Source of the DNA: JBQTIY01 sp052387675
Lineage (GTDB): Bacteria; Planctomycetota; B15-G4
Direction: 5' to 3'
DNA: 64,000 bases
NCBI GenBank assembly: GCA_052387675.1
Contig: JBQTIY010000001.1
Span: forward strand, 62,001 to 126,000
Numbering within the stretch: the stretch's first letter is position 1; each line of letters begins with the position of its first letter. Under the pieces are notes generated by a model. The model made no database searches and had not been told where the DNA came from. It saw only the letters and a list, made by a program, of their open reading frames with translations. Positions 48,606-57,247 of this stretch are shown here, piece by piece. Both the position numbers and the translations under genes were made by a program.

Positions 48606-49312
48606 GCGCCGGCCCGGCCGAACGCTCCATCGAACTGCCGTTCACGACGCGCACGCGCTGCCTGCTTGTGCCGCCGCAGCAGCCCGTGCCTGGGCGTGCT
48701 CCGCCGCTGCTCATCGCTCTGCACGGCCAGAGCGAGAGCGGTGCGCGGCTACGGCGCGCGCTGAGTCCGGCGCTGCCGCCCCACTTCGCGTCTGCCTTTC
48801 CAGATGGCTTCCACGCGCACGAACTGCGGCGCCCTGGCAAGCCCATCCGCGTCGGACACGCTTGGTATCTCTTCACCGGCGATCAACAGGCCTTCGCAGC
48901 CAGCCTTGCCGAGAGCGAAGCCGCTCTTTGGCCGCTCGTGCAGCGCGTGACCGCCGAACTGGGCGCCGATCCGCGCCGGGTTTTCTTGCAGGGTTTCTCG
49001 CAGGGGGCCTATCTCGCGCACTGCGCTGCACTGCGGCATCCGCCGGAAACGCCGATCGCCGGTTGGGTGGCCCAGTCCGGACGACTCAAGCATGAGTTTC
49101 TGGGGCCCTGGCTCCAGCGCGCAGCCGGAAGGCCGGTGCTCATTCAGCATGGCCGTCAGGACGAGCCGCTGCCGCCGGCCGCCGCGGAAACCAGCGCTCA
49201 ACTCCTGCAGGAACACGGCGCCCTCGTGACTCTGCGGCTCTACGACGCCGGGCACGAACTCACGCCCGAGATGGTGAACGATCTCCGCGCTTGGCTGGCG
49301 GCGCTGACCTAG
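48602..49312 (+). CDS. Phospholipase/carboxylesterase family hydrolase
   Basis: 236 residues, alpha/beta hydrolase. LIALHGQSESG (oxyanion), nucleophile Ser in FLQGFSQGAYLAH, Asp in HGRQDEPLP and His in YDAGHELTPE match the YpfH/LYPLA-type esterase family. No signal peptide, so cytoplasmic. GTG 48602 overlaps the MBL-fold gene. Its TAG stop shares a CTAG palindrome with the convergent gene. Confidence 0.85.
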   Translation: MSAGPAERSIELPFTTRTRCLLVPPQQPVPGRAPPLLIALHGQSESGARLRRALSPALPPHFASAFPDGFHAHELRRPGKPIRVGHAWYLFTGDQQAFAASLAESEAALWPLVQRVTAELGADPRRVFLQGFSQGAYLAHCAALRHPPETPIAGWVAQSGRLKHEFLGPWLQRAAGRPVLIQHGRQDEPLPPAAAETSAQLLQEHGALVTLRLYDAGHELTPEMVNDLRAWLAALT

Positions 49313-49965
49313 CCGCCGACGCGCGGAGCGCGCAGGCCGCTAATCAGGTCCACTTCCATCGGCGAGAAGGCCTCGATGAGGTCCGACGCGTGGAGGTGCA
49401 GATCCTCACGCGAGCCAAAGTGCACGGCCGGTTGCAGTGCTGCCTGCAGCGACTGCTGCGACGGCGGCGCGATGCCCAGCGTGCGCGCGGCGGCCAGCTC
49501 GGCCTGCATGCGAGCGACATCCACCTGCTCGGGCAGGGCGGGCGCACCGAAGAAAATCGGCGTGACCGACCAGTCGAGAGCCACACCGCCACGCCCGTTC
49601 GGCAGCGCCGGCACGACGGCGACGACGCGGCCCGACTCATGCCCGAAGTTGATGCGCTCGGCAGTCTGCGCGCCGACGTAGAGCACCGGTTCCGCCACCT
49701 GGCGCGGATGGACGAGCGCGGGATCGACGCCGAGCACGAGCAGGTAGCCCGCACTCACGCGGGTGCCGGCAGTGCTCCACTCGTGGAGGTATGGCTGAGC
49801 GAGCGTGAACGGCCGCGCGTGAAGCAGCTCGATACCACCGACCGGTGTGATTGCCGGCACTGCGGGCGGCGGGTCATCGGGAATCGACTGCCACACGGCG
49901 CCGGCGCCGCCCACGAGGGCTGCGATGAGCAGGACGGGGACGAGCAAGGTGCGCAAGCTGGTCAT
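49309..49965 (-). CDS. Exported or anchored protein of unknown function
   Basis: 218 residues with an N-terminal signal/anchor (LLVPVLLIAALVGGAGAVW). The mature part is beta-rich (TRVSAGYLLVLGVDP, VLYVGAQTAERINFG, GRVVAVVPALPNG) with a short helical C-terminal half. I do not recognise a family. It follows the secreted alpha/beta hydrolase gene after 9 nt, so the two probably share a transcript. Confidence 0.68.
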   Translation of the reverse strand: MTSLRTLLVPVLLIAALVGGAGAVWQSIPDDPPPAVPAITPVGGIELLHARPFTLAQPYLHEWSTAGTRVSAGYLLVLGVDPALVHPRQVAEPVLYVGAQTAERINFGHESGRVVAVVPALPNGRGGVALDWSVTPIFFGAPALPEQVDVARMQAELAAARTLGIAPPSQQSLQAALQPAVHFGSREDLHLHASDLIEAFSPMEVDLISGLRAPRVGG

Positions 49966-49974
49966 GGCTGGTCC

Positions 49975-52311
49975 TCAGTCCTTGGTGAATTCGAGATCGT
50001 CGAGGCCCAGCTTGCCGGCCGGGCTGCCCCAGGAGGGGCCGAAGCGAAGGCTCACAGTGGCGAGGTCGTCGAGATCCACGTCGCTGCCATCCGTCATGAA
50101 ATCGGTCAGCCGGATGCGGATCGTCTCGAACTCATTGCCCCAGCCGGCGCCGGTGCCGCACGAGGTGCGCTGGTAGGGCTCTTCTACGCCGCCGCCGTAG
50201 GCGGCGATGTTGATGGCAGCGGAGTCTCCGTCCCCGTCGATCAACACGACGGTGAAGTTCGTGTCGCCGAGCGCAGAGGTGGTGAAGGGGTGCCGCGTGA
50301 TTTGGGCAGCTCGGAAGCTCAGCGCATCAAAGGCGGCCGCATTCGTGCCGGCGCCGACGAGCGCAAAGTCGATCACTGCGTCCACGCCGTTGTATTCGAA
50401 GCTCAGACCGCGCGTTGTGTCGCTGGCCTGGCCGTGCGTGAAGCCGTTGAAGTTGTCGCCGCCCCAGGTGAAGTCCGCATTGGTGTCGTCCAGCCGGGCC
50501 TCGGCCAGCGCCGCGACAGTGAAGGTCACGGCACCGCCTGAACTCGACGTGTTGACCACGGTGTTCGTCTGCGCGTCGTCAATGACGAACTTGCCCGGGC
50601 CGGCATCGCGGTACATGAGGTCCACGACCACGCAGGCATTCGCCGTGGGCGCCCCGATCGGACGGAAGCTCTCCCACTGCCGCCAGAGGAAGTCCTCGGC
50701 CGGCAGGCTGCCCCCGATGTGGTGCTGTACCAGCGGCAGCAGGTAGCCCTTCAAGATCTTGTGCGTGTCCGGTTTGCCCACCAAGCACGGCCCAGTGGCC
50801 ACCGAACCAGTCGAGTTGTGGAAGTCGCCGTGTCCCACGCCGTGCAGCGAAGTGGACATGCGCTTGCCCTCGGCACGATCATGCAAATGGAAGGACTGCG
50901 CGATGTTGTTGCTGGCGCAGCCGGTCACGTCGGCATCGGCGCCGCCCACCCAGAGGTGGTAGTCCACGCCGTGGGGAGTGGCGCTGGTCGTGCCCAAGAA
51001 GTCAGTGGGCGCGATGCTCGAGACGAGCCGGACATCGCTCAGCACGAACTGGGTCGGCACGTAGGTGCCGTCGAAAACGCGGTCGTAGGCCCGCACGACG
51101 CCCTCGCCTCCGCGGCTGTGCCCAATCCACGTCATGCGGCTCTTGTCCACATGCCCGTTGAGCACTCCGCCCTGAATCGTGCCTAAGTTGCTCAGGAAAT
51201 AGTCGGTGTTCGTGAGCGTCGTCGTGGAGGCCGCTTCGACGCCGGGCACCGTGTTGTTCTGGTGGCTCATGACGATGTAGCCATAGCTCGCCAAGTGGTT
51301 GCCGATGTGGTCGTACCACTGGTAGTTGTGCCCGTTTCCGTGGCTCACGACGACCAACGGCAGCTGCCCCATGGTGGCGATGTCGGTGGGGTAGAAAGTG
51401 TTTTGCCCCAGCATCGTCCCGCCGGAGTAGAGGATCTCAGTCACGGCCAGCGGACCGGGGCGCGTGACGTCATCGACGACGTACAGGCCGGCCTCCGCGC
51501 CAAAACCGTCGATGAGGTCGTCGTTGTCGAAGATTCCGTTTTGGTTCAGGTCCACGACAACGTCGTAGGGCACGCCCAGCCCCAGCCCGGCATCCCCGGC
51601 GAGGGAGCCGGCATCCACTGTGAGCGTGTTGGCTTGTACTCCCGCGCCCGTGAAGAGGAAGCTCTCGGGACCGCCCGCCGTGAGGTCCGTGAGCGAGGGA
51701 TCGGCGGCCCATTGCGCGGCCGTCTTCTTGGCAACGACATGCACGTCGCCCGTACGGCCCACAACTTCAGGGTGCAGGCTGGGATCCACCGCGACGCGCA
51801 CAGGTGTTTCAAAATTGAAAGCACGCACGCGCTGGAACCACGGATAGGCCAGCAGCGGTTCGCCAGCAAGCTGGACGCTGCGCGGTAGGAAGGTGATCGA
51901 GGCGGCGTTACTGAAGTCGAAGTCCGCCGCCGTGTTTCCCGCCTCAACCGCGCCCAGCAGGTGGAGCGTGAGTCCCTCAAGCGAATCGTCCAGTGGGCTC
52001 GCGGCATTGATGGCGAGCGTTCCTGATCCGGGCATCGGCCCCAGGAACAGCACGGTGAGCTGTGGGGTGAAACCCAGCGGAAGGCTCTGTCCGAAGATCA
52101 CCGTGGGCCCGGGGCTCGTGTCGAACAGGAGCCAAGCGCCTTGCCCGGGGGCCCCATCGAGAGTGATGGTGAAGGGCAGGCCAACGGCCTGGGAAGCGGT
52201 GCTTTGACCCTGCACAGCTAGGTCGCTGGCCGTGGTCAGTGGCGCAGCGACGAGCAGCAGCGCAACAGTGAGGGCCTTGGAAACGAATGTTCCGCGCATC
52301 GCTCGGGTCAT
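49975..52311 (-). CDS. Secreted alpha/beta hydrolase with N-terminal shared beta domain
   Basis: 778 residues. Signal peptide ALTVALLLVAAPLTTAS. Residues ~28-140 resemble the C-terminal module of the two FG-GAP/VCBS proteins (LEGLTLHLLGAVEAG, FDFSNAASITFL). The hydrolase core, ~310-520, has LPLVVVSHGNGHNYQWYDHI, nucleophile elbow WIGHSRGGEG, a later Asp (VGGADADVTG) and His (HGVGHGDFHN), like chlorophyllase/PET-hydrolase-type esterases. A ~200-residue beta-rich C-terminus follows. GGGAG 8 nt upstream supports ATG 52311. Extracellular esterase or lipase by inference. Confidence 0.82.
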   Translation of the reverse strand: MTRAMRGTFVSKALTVALLLVAAPLTTASDLAVQGQSTASQAVGLPFTITLDGAPGQGAWLLFDTSPGPTVIFGQSLPLGFTPQLTVLFLGPMPGSGTLAINAASPLDDSLEGLTLHLLGAVEAGNTAADFDFSNAASITFLPRSVQLAGEPLLAYPWFQRVRAFNFETPVRVAVDPSLHPEVVGRTGDVHVVAKKTAAQWAADPSLTDLTAGGPESFLFTGAGVQANTLTVDAGSLAGDAGLGLGVPYDVVVDLNQNGIFDNDDLIDGFGAEAGLYVVDDVTRPGPLAVTEILYSGGTMLGQNTFYPTDIATMGQLPLVVVSHGNGHNYQWYDHIGNHLASYGYIVMSHQNNTVPGVEAASTTTLTNTDYFLSNLGTIQGGVLNGHVDKSRMTWIGHSRGGEGVVRAYDRVFDGTYVPTQFVLSDVRLVSSIAPTDFLGTTSATPHGVDYHLWVGGADADVTGCASNNIAQSFHLHDRAEGKRMSTSLHGVGHGDFHNSTGSVATGPCLVGKPDTHKILKGYLLPLVQHHIGGSLPAEDFLWRQWESFRPIGAPTANACVVVDLMYRDAGPGKFVIDDAQTNTVVNTSSSGGAVTFTVAALAEARLDDTNADFTWGGDNFNGFTHGQASDTTRGLSFEYNGVDAVIDFALVGAGTNAAAFDALSFRAAQITRHPFTTSALGDTNFTVVLIDGDGDSAAINIAAYGGGVEEPYQRTSCGTGAGWGNEFETIRIRLTDFMTDGSDVDLDDLATVSLRFGPSWGSPAGKLGLDDLEFTKD

Positions 52312-52372
52312 GCAGCCGACTCCCAGGTGTGAGAAGGCCGAGAGCCTACCCGAGTTCTTGATGAGTCGACTC

Positions 52373-52395
52373 CTTGTCGTGCTGGGAACGACAAG
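52373..52395 (+). promoter_or_regulatory. Hairpin in the gap before the Tat-signal gene
   Basis: Perfect 8-bp stem CTTGTCGT/ACGACAAG with a 7-nt loop, in the 230-bp divergent region between 52311 and 52542. No U-tract. Function not evident. Confidence 0.35.
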
Positions 52396-52541
52396 AGCCC
52401 TCGCAAGTTGGCACTCCTCTGAACGTGGGAGAAATTGGTGCTAGTCCTCGTCTCGCGGCGGCCGATTCGTTCGCTGGTACGGCCCCGGAAGAGTCGGCTC
52501 TCCCCGCAAGGCCGCCTCTCGCTTCCCGACTGGTTTTCCCG

Positions 52542-53390
52542 ATGCCTGCTCCCGAAGTTACTCCGAAAGAACAGAGCCGTCGCGAGTTCATGCGGCGCTT
52601 CGGCCTAACGGCCGCCGGTATCACGCTCGGCTCCTACGCCGCGCCTGCGCTCGCCTCCTTCCGCCCGCCGGCAGCGCTGGTCGGATCCAACGAGGTGACC
52701 TTCTTCGAGGAAGATGGCAAGCGCACCACGGCCTGCGATGGCCCGGCCTGCGCCTTCAATGCCGGCTCCTACTACTCCATTAACAGCACGAGCTTCCTCG
52801 GCCAAGTTCTGCTGCAAGTCGTACCGACCGCCCCCACCACGGGCTGGATCCTGACGCTCGACAAGACCACCGTCGCCATCAAGCCCGGCGAACAGGTCTT
52901 CGTACACCTGACCATGGACTGCTACTCGCACCCGCAGATCGGCGCGACGCCCGAGCAGCTCAAGGTGCGCGTCACCGCGACGGCCGTGCCCGCGGACGGC
53001 TCGCCGCCCTTCAACATCAACACGCACATGGCTCGGGCCGAGTGCGTCATCTCCGCGCTCGAAGTCGTCGCCCCCCCTGGCCCGATCAAGCCGGATTCCG
53101 AAGGCAATGCCTTGACCACAGTGATGGTCAACGGCGCCTGGATCGACTCGGCTGCGTTCGGCAACGTGCTGCTCAACACGGCTCTCGTGCCTGAAGGCTG
53201 GACCGTGGCTCTCGAACAGGCTGAACTGCCCTTCGCGGGAACAGGATCATTCCCGGTGCGCGTACGCATTAACGTCCCGCCGAAGAACAAGCCCAAGAAG
53301 GGCGAATTCCGCGTGATTGCCTCGCTGAACCATCCGAGCTTCGCCGCGCCGATGACCTCGATCGCGGTGATCAAGGTCCACGGCAAGTAG
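52542..53390 (+). CDS. Tat-exported beta-sandwich protein of unknown function
   Basis: 282 residues from the ATG at 52542. The twin-arginine signal SRREFMRRFGLTAAGI is followed by a hydrophobic stretch and an ALA cleavage site (~44). The mature part is beta-rich with repeated strands of Ig or cupredoxin type. Four cysteines are present in the first half (ACDGPACAF, MDCYSH, AECVIS). GEQVFVHLTMDCYSHPQIG and GEFRVIASLNHPSFAA suggest an Ig-like fold. Tat export implies folding, often with a cofactor, in the cytoplasm. Convergent with the PqqD/kinase/nucleotidyltransferase operon. Confidence 0.75.
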   Translation: MPAPEVTPKEQSRREFMRRFGLTAAGITLGSYAAPALASFRPPAALVGSNEVTFFEEDGKRTTACDGPACAFNAGSYYSINSTSFLGQVLLQVVPTAPTTGWILTLDKTTVAIKPGEQVFVHLTMDCYSHPQIGATPEQLKVRVTATAVPADGSPPFNINTHMARAECVISALEVVAPPGPIKPDSEGNALTTVMVNGAWIDSAAFGNVLLNTALVPEGWTVALEQAELPFAGTGSFPVRVRINVPPKNKPKKGEFRVIASLNHPSFAAPMTSIAVIKVHGK

Positions 53391-53392
53391 GG

Positions 53393-54598
53393 CTAAGCGC
53401 CCCGCCAGAGTTCGCGGCCCAGGCGCGCCAGCGCGGTGATTCGGCGGCGGGGTTCGCGCAGCGCAACCGGCAATACTGCCCGGCAGAGGACTTCGGTGCG
53501 ATCCAGCGCACAGCGCAGCGGCCGCCGCACCGGCCCGCCGAGCCCGTCAGGATGAAACCCTGAGCGCAGCGCCGCCAGGTGACGTTCGCCCCAGTTCGGC
53601 GCACAACTCCAAGCCAACAGCGCGCGACGCCAGCCCGGCAGCGCCGCTTCGTAGCTGGCATCCACAAAGTGGGCAGCCAGACCCGCGACCAGGTCGGACT
53701 GCCAGCGCTGCGCGGGATCGAGCAGGCGCCGCGCGCGCGCTAGGCCGGCGGCACCGCAGCGTCGCGCGGCCAGGCCCACATCAAAGAGTCGGCGCGCGGT
53801 GAGTTCGGCCGGATGGTGCAGCACGAGATGCGCGAGCTGATCATCGGCCTGCAGGACGCGGAAGCCCAGCAGCGGATGTCGCACGCTGCGCGCAACGAGG
53901 TCGTCGGCGGCGAGGCGGCGAGTGCAGCCTTGCTCAGCCAAGGCCGAGTGAATCTCCACGACGAACGGGAGGCGTCCCGCGCGGCGCGTCAGCGGAGGCA
54001 AGTGATGATGCCCCTCCGGCGAGTGTCCGCCGTGCAGTGCGCTGGCGATGAAGCCTTCCGCACTCAGCAGCTCGTAAGCGACCTGTCCCTCGGATGGCGA
54101 GAGCAACAGGTCCACGTCGCCGCACGGGCGCGTCCAGGGTTCGGGATAAAGCCACTCCGCGTGAGCGAGTCCCTTGAGCAGCACCGGACGCAAGCCCGCC
54201 GCCTCGAGCCTGTCCATGAGAGCCGTCACATGCTCGCGCGCATGCTCGTAGCGATGCCGGCAGAGGAACTCCTCGGCCAGGAGTGCGCCACGCAATGAGA
54301 CCGGTAGCTGCGCCTCAAGACCCAGCGTGCGCAGGCGCGCGGAGAGAAAGGCCCCCGCGCCCGCCCACCACGCCGACTGCAAAGCCTCGTGCCAGCCGGT
54401 GGCCAGAGCTTCGCTAACGCGCAAGCTCTCCGTGGCGAGGGCGCGGTCGTCCAGCACGCAGGCGGAGGCCAGCCGGAAGAGCTGCCCCTCAGTCTCCGGC
54501 CACTGGAACTCGGCTCCGGCGCGGGGAGGCCATGAGAAGCCCGCCGCCCCGCCAAAGCGGGTCAGGTCAGCCAGCGCCTCTTGCCGCGCATCGGTCAT
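53393..54598 (-). CDS. Nucleotidyltransferase-family protein (NTP_transf_5-like)
   Basis: 401 residues. The core is VLLKGLAHAEWLYPEPWTR followed by CGDVDLLL, where the DxD holds metal and nucleotide; this is the pattern of a nucleotidyltransferase family usually found beside PqqD- and HprK-like genes. RLPFVVEIHSAL and a helical C-terminus follow. By analogy it would transfer a nucleotide or act on a modified peptide, but no activity is proven. Overlaps the kinase gene as ATGA; last of a three-gene operon. Confidence 0.8.
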   Translation of the reverse strand: MTDARQEALADLTRFGGAAGFSWPPRAGAEFQWPETEGQLFRLASACVLDDRALATESLRVSEALATGWHEALQSAWWAGAGAFLSARLRTLGLEAQLPVSLRGALLAEEFLCRHRYEHAREHVTALMDRLEAAGLRPVLLKGLAHAEWLYPEPWTRPCGDVDLLLSPSEGQVAYELLSAEGFIASALHGGHSPEGHHHLPPLTRRAGRLPFVVEIHSALAEQGCTRRLAADDLVARSVRHPLLGFRVLQADDQLAHLVLHHPAELTARRLFDVGLAARRCGAAGLARARRLLDPAQRWQSDLVAGLAAHFVDASYEAALPGWRRALLAWSCAPNWGERHLAALRSGFHPDGLGGPVRRPLRCALDRTEVLCRAVLPVALREPRRRITALARLGRELWRGA

Positions 54599-55455
54599 GA
54601 CCCGCGCGGCCCGGTGAGTTCGAGTCTCTGGCTCAGCGCCGCTACGGCGCGGGGACCTCCGCGCGCGTGAAAGCGCAAGGCCGGCACGCGCCGGCAGAGC
54701 TCGGCGAGTTCACGAAAAGTCTCCGCCCCCTGCTGCTGGAAGAGATGACAACTGGCGAGCAGGGCTGCGAAGGCTGCGCCGGCATCGAGCGGCTCGATCG
54801 ATGTTGCGGCGGCATCGAGCACGACCAAGCGATGCAGGGGCAAAGGGTGCGTCGCTGCGCTGCGCCGCAATCCGCCCGCCCCCCAGTACTGCTTGCCCGC
54901 CCCGCCCACGAGTTCGTGCCGAGCGGGCCCTCTGAGTCCGAGCATTGAGATCCACTCGATGACATCTTGGCGCAGCGCGATGGGTCGCCGGCACGGCTCC
55001 ACCGCCGGCGGATCGAGCAGCACGGGCAGGCACTCATCTCCCAGCCACTCGGCGCCGCTGAGGGCCAGCGCGGCGGCCGTGGTGGACTTGCCCGCCCCGC
55101 TGGGACCCGCGAGCAGAATGGCGCGGCCCTGCGGATCGGCCACGGCGCTGGCGTGCAGCAGCACCGTGCCTGACGCCGGCCTGCTCGCGTAGACATCGAG
55201 CGCCTGTTCAAGTCGCAGTAGGAGTTCACCTAGGTTGCGAGCCGTGCGAGTCGGACACTCGGCGCCGCTGAGCCTGAAGGCCGCATCGCTTTCCGAGAGG
55301 CGTAAATCTGGCGCCTCGCCTGCTGAGAGCGGGCGCGGCGCGTCGCAGCCGCAGGCAGCGGCCACGTCAGCCAGCCGCTGCCGATCCGTGGCGGCCAAGA
55401 GGACGGGCCGCGACGGGCGTTCCAACTCGATGACCCAGGCCTGATGGGAGGTCAC
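54595..55455 (-). CDS. HPr-kinase-like P-loop kinase
   Basis: 286 residues. The C-terminal kinase part has LLHASAVADPQGRAILLAG and the P-loop GPSGAGKSTTAAALALSG (~118-135), then WLGDECLP (Mg-binding Asp). This is the core of HprK-related kinases, without the canonical HPr-binding K3 loop. No HPr or PTS gene is in the window. Related kinases beside PqqD-like proteins and nucleotidyltransferases occur in peptide-modification loci (HPr-rel-A-type systems, lasso-peptide kinases). GTG start overlaps the PqqD-like gene; ATGA overlap downstream. Confidence 0.82.
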   Translation of the reverse strand: MTSHQAWVIELERPSRPVLLAATDRQRLADVAAACGCDAPRPLSAGEAPDLRLSESDAAFRLSGAECPTRTARNLGELLLRLEQALDVYASRPASGTVLLHASAVADPQGRAILLAGPSGAGKSTTAAALALSGAEWLGDECLPVLLDPPAVEPCRRPIALRQDVIEWISMLGLRGPARHELVGGAGKQYWGAGGLRRSAATHPLPLHRLVVLDAAATSIEPLDAGAAFAALLASCHLFQQQGAETFRELAELCRRVPALRFHARGGPRAVAALSQRLELTGPRGS

Positions 55456-55784
55456 GTGGCTGGCGGCACGAGCAGCCCGCTGGCGCGTAGTTCGGCGACA
55501 ACTCGGTCGACATCGCTTGCGACCAACTCAACCGGGCGCGCATAGAGCCGGGCGACTTCCTGCGTTATGTCGGACACTGTGCGCGTCCCGTCACAGAGCT
55601 CCCAGATGAGCGCAGCGGACTCATTGAGAAAGTGCACCTGGCCCGTCGCGGGGTCATGGAGTGCAAACTGCGTTCCTACGATCTCAGCCGACACTCCCGC
55701 CGCTTGGTGGAAGCACGGGCCTATTCCGGCCGGGTTCGGCTCGCCTGGGGCTCCGCTCTCGCGCACGGGGAGAGAGACTACCAC
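55452..55784 (-). CDS. PqqD-family peptide-binding protein
   Basis: About 110 residues. PqqD/RRE fold: FALHDPATGQVHFLNESAALIWELCDG, three beta strands then helices, and TVSDITQEVARLYA...DVDRVVAELRASGLL. PqqD-like domains hold leader peptides of ribosomal precursors for modifying enzymes. The start is uncertain: GTG 55784 is used, with TTG 55790 and GTG 55766 as alternatives. First gene of the operon with kinase and nucleotidyltransferase. No short precursor ORF with a convincing leader is visible next to it. Confidence 0.82.
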   Translation of the reverse strand: MVVSLPVRESGAPGEPNPAGIGPCFHQAAGVSAEIVGTQFALHDPATGQVHFLNESAALIWELCDGTRTVSDITQEVARLYARPVELVASDVDRVVAELRASGLLVPPAT

Positions 55785-55862
55785 TCGCAAGCGCCAGGGC
55801 TTATGATTAGCAGGCGGATCACCGGGGGGAGATCACCGTAGTACCCTCTCGAGTAACGAGTC

Positions 55863-56435
55863 ATGCAGGTCGCCAGTGAGCTCATGAAGCAGTTGGATCC
55901 AAGAGTCTCCTACGATCGCGGTCCGTGGGTGGCGCCGGAATTGGTGAACGCTGAGGGAGTTCGTGTGCAGCCGGTGCCTCAAGCGGAAAACACATCGGCC
56001 AACCCGCGAGCTGCTTTGCAGGTCGATCCAGGCCTGGCGGCTATCCCCACCGAGGACTTGCTGCGGGAACTTCAGAAGCGCGAAAAGTACTTGGCCAAGC
56101 TGCAGGCACGCCGTGTGGCCATTCGCGCCGAAATCGCAGATCTTGAGCGCGAGATCACACGGCTGAGCGACGAGGTGCAGGAGGCGCCGCGCCGGGCCGC
56201 TCCCGTCCGTGCGCAGCGCGGGCAGCGCTTCAAGAATTCGCTGAGCTTGCCGCAGGCTATGGTCGCGGAGCTCGAGACCGGCGAACACACCACGCCGCCC
56301 GAGCTGGCCAAGCGCATTTTGCGCAGCGGTTACCTCACGAATGCGTCGGACTTCCCCAAAATCGTGGCGCAGGCCCTGGCTCGCGACAAGCGCTTTCGGC
56401 GCGTCGGTCGCGGCGAGTACGAGTTGCTGGTCTGA
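55863..56435 (+). CDS. Coiled-coil / winged-helix protein (paralogue 1)
   Basis: 190 residues. A Pro/Ala-rich N-terminus, then a coiled coil at ~60-105 (LLRELQKREKYLAKLQAR), a basic linker and a C-terminal winged-helix-like region (~125-190: LPQAMVAELETGEHTTPPEL, LRSGYLTNASDFPKIVAQAL) ending KRFRRVGRGEYELL. The same architecture, with matching coil and wing, is found in the gene at 57968. It lies 5 nt before the radical SAM gene and heads that transcript. Probable DNA-binding or scaffold protein. Confidence 0.75.
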   Translation: MQVASELMKQLDPRVSYDRGPWVAPELVNAEGVRVQPVPQAENTSANPRAALQVDPGLAAIPTEDLLRELQKREKYLAKLQARRVAIRAEIADLEREITRLSDEVQEAPRRAAPVRAQRGQRFKNSLSLPQAMVAELETGEHTTPPELAKRILRSGYLTNASDFPKIVAQALARDKRFRRVGRGEYELLV

Positions 56436-56440
56436 GTCGC

Positions 56441-57247
56441 ATGGCGCATGTCTCCACAGGAACCGCGCCGGCCGCCGTCGACGCAGATGGGATTGAAGAG
56501 CGCCTGCTCGGCACGCGCCTGCAGCAGGTCCTGCTCGAGCTCACTTCCAAGTGCAATCTGCGCTGTATCTACTGCGCGGTGAGCCAGCCCTTCTATGTCG
56601 GCCGTGAGCTCGAACTGGAGCGCGCGGAGATCGTGAATCAGCTCGTTGCGCTGGGCCCCATTGAGTTTCAGCTCAACGGCCACGGCGAGACCACCCTCAT
56701 CAAGGGCTGGGACGAACTGGCCCGCGATCTGCTGGACCGCGGCTTGGCGCTCACGCTCATCTCGCACCTCAACAAGGACATGAGCGACGCCGAGATCGAC
56801 GTGATGGCGCGCCTGAAGATGCTTACTGTGAGCTGCGACACGATCGACCCGGCCGTGTACCAGCGCCTGCGTCGTGGCGGCCGTCTCGAGCGGGTGGCCC
56901 AGAACCTGCGGCGCATTCTCGAGCGCTGCCGCAGCGAAGGCCTGCCCAAGCCCTACATCGCCATCAATTGCACCACCACACATATCAACGTGCTGGGCAT
57001 TCCCGACCTCGTGCGCATGGCCGCCGAGATGGGCCTGGCCTGCGTCTCGCTCACCAACTTGGTGGAGTATCCCGAGATCCCCGGCTGCGAACGGCCGCTG
57101 CATCCGGCCGAGGTGGATCCTCAAGGCGCACTGGCCGCCGTGCGTCACGCCCGTGAGCTGGCGCAGGGTTTCGGCATTGACTATCACGTCATGGGCGACC
57201 TCGAGGATTCGCTCGAGCAGGCGCTGCGCCGGCGAGGTGTGGCATGA
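56441..57247 (+). CDS. Radical SAM enzyme lacking its SPASM domain
   Basis: 268 residues. The [4Fe-4S]/SAM motif CxxxCxxC is CNLRCIYC (Cys38, 42, 45), followed by GHGET, the GGE-type SAM-binding motif, and LTVSCDTIDPAVYQRLRRGG. A TIM-barrel-like core but no auxiliary Cys-rich C-terminus; that part is supplied by the next gene, which overlaps as ATGA. Such SPASM enzymes typically modify ribosomal peptides or proteins. No obvious precursor gene is nearby; the flanking coiled-coil proteins are candidate partners. Confidence 0.88.
   Translation: MAHVSTGTAPAAVDADGIEERLLGTRLQQVLLELTSKCNLRCIYCAVSQPFYVGRELELERAEIVNQLVALGPIEFQLNGHGETTLIKGWDELARDLLDRGLALTLISHLNKDMSDAEIDVMARLKMLTVSCDTIDPAVYQRLRRGGRLERVAQNLRRILERCRSEGLPKPYIAINCTTTHINVLGIPDLVRMAAEMGLACVSLTNLVEYPEIPGCERPLHPAEVDPQGALAAVRHARELAQGFGIDYHVMGDLEDSLEQALRRRGVA

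Noticed and set aside
55791..55862. Search for a short precursor peptide between the PqqD-like gene and the coiled-coil gene
   Set aside because: Only 72 bases, with no start codon followed by a plausible leader and core.
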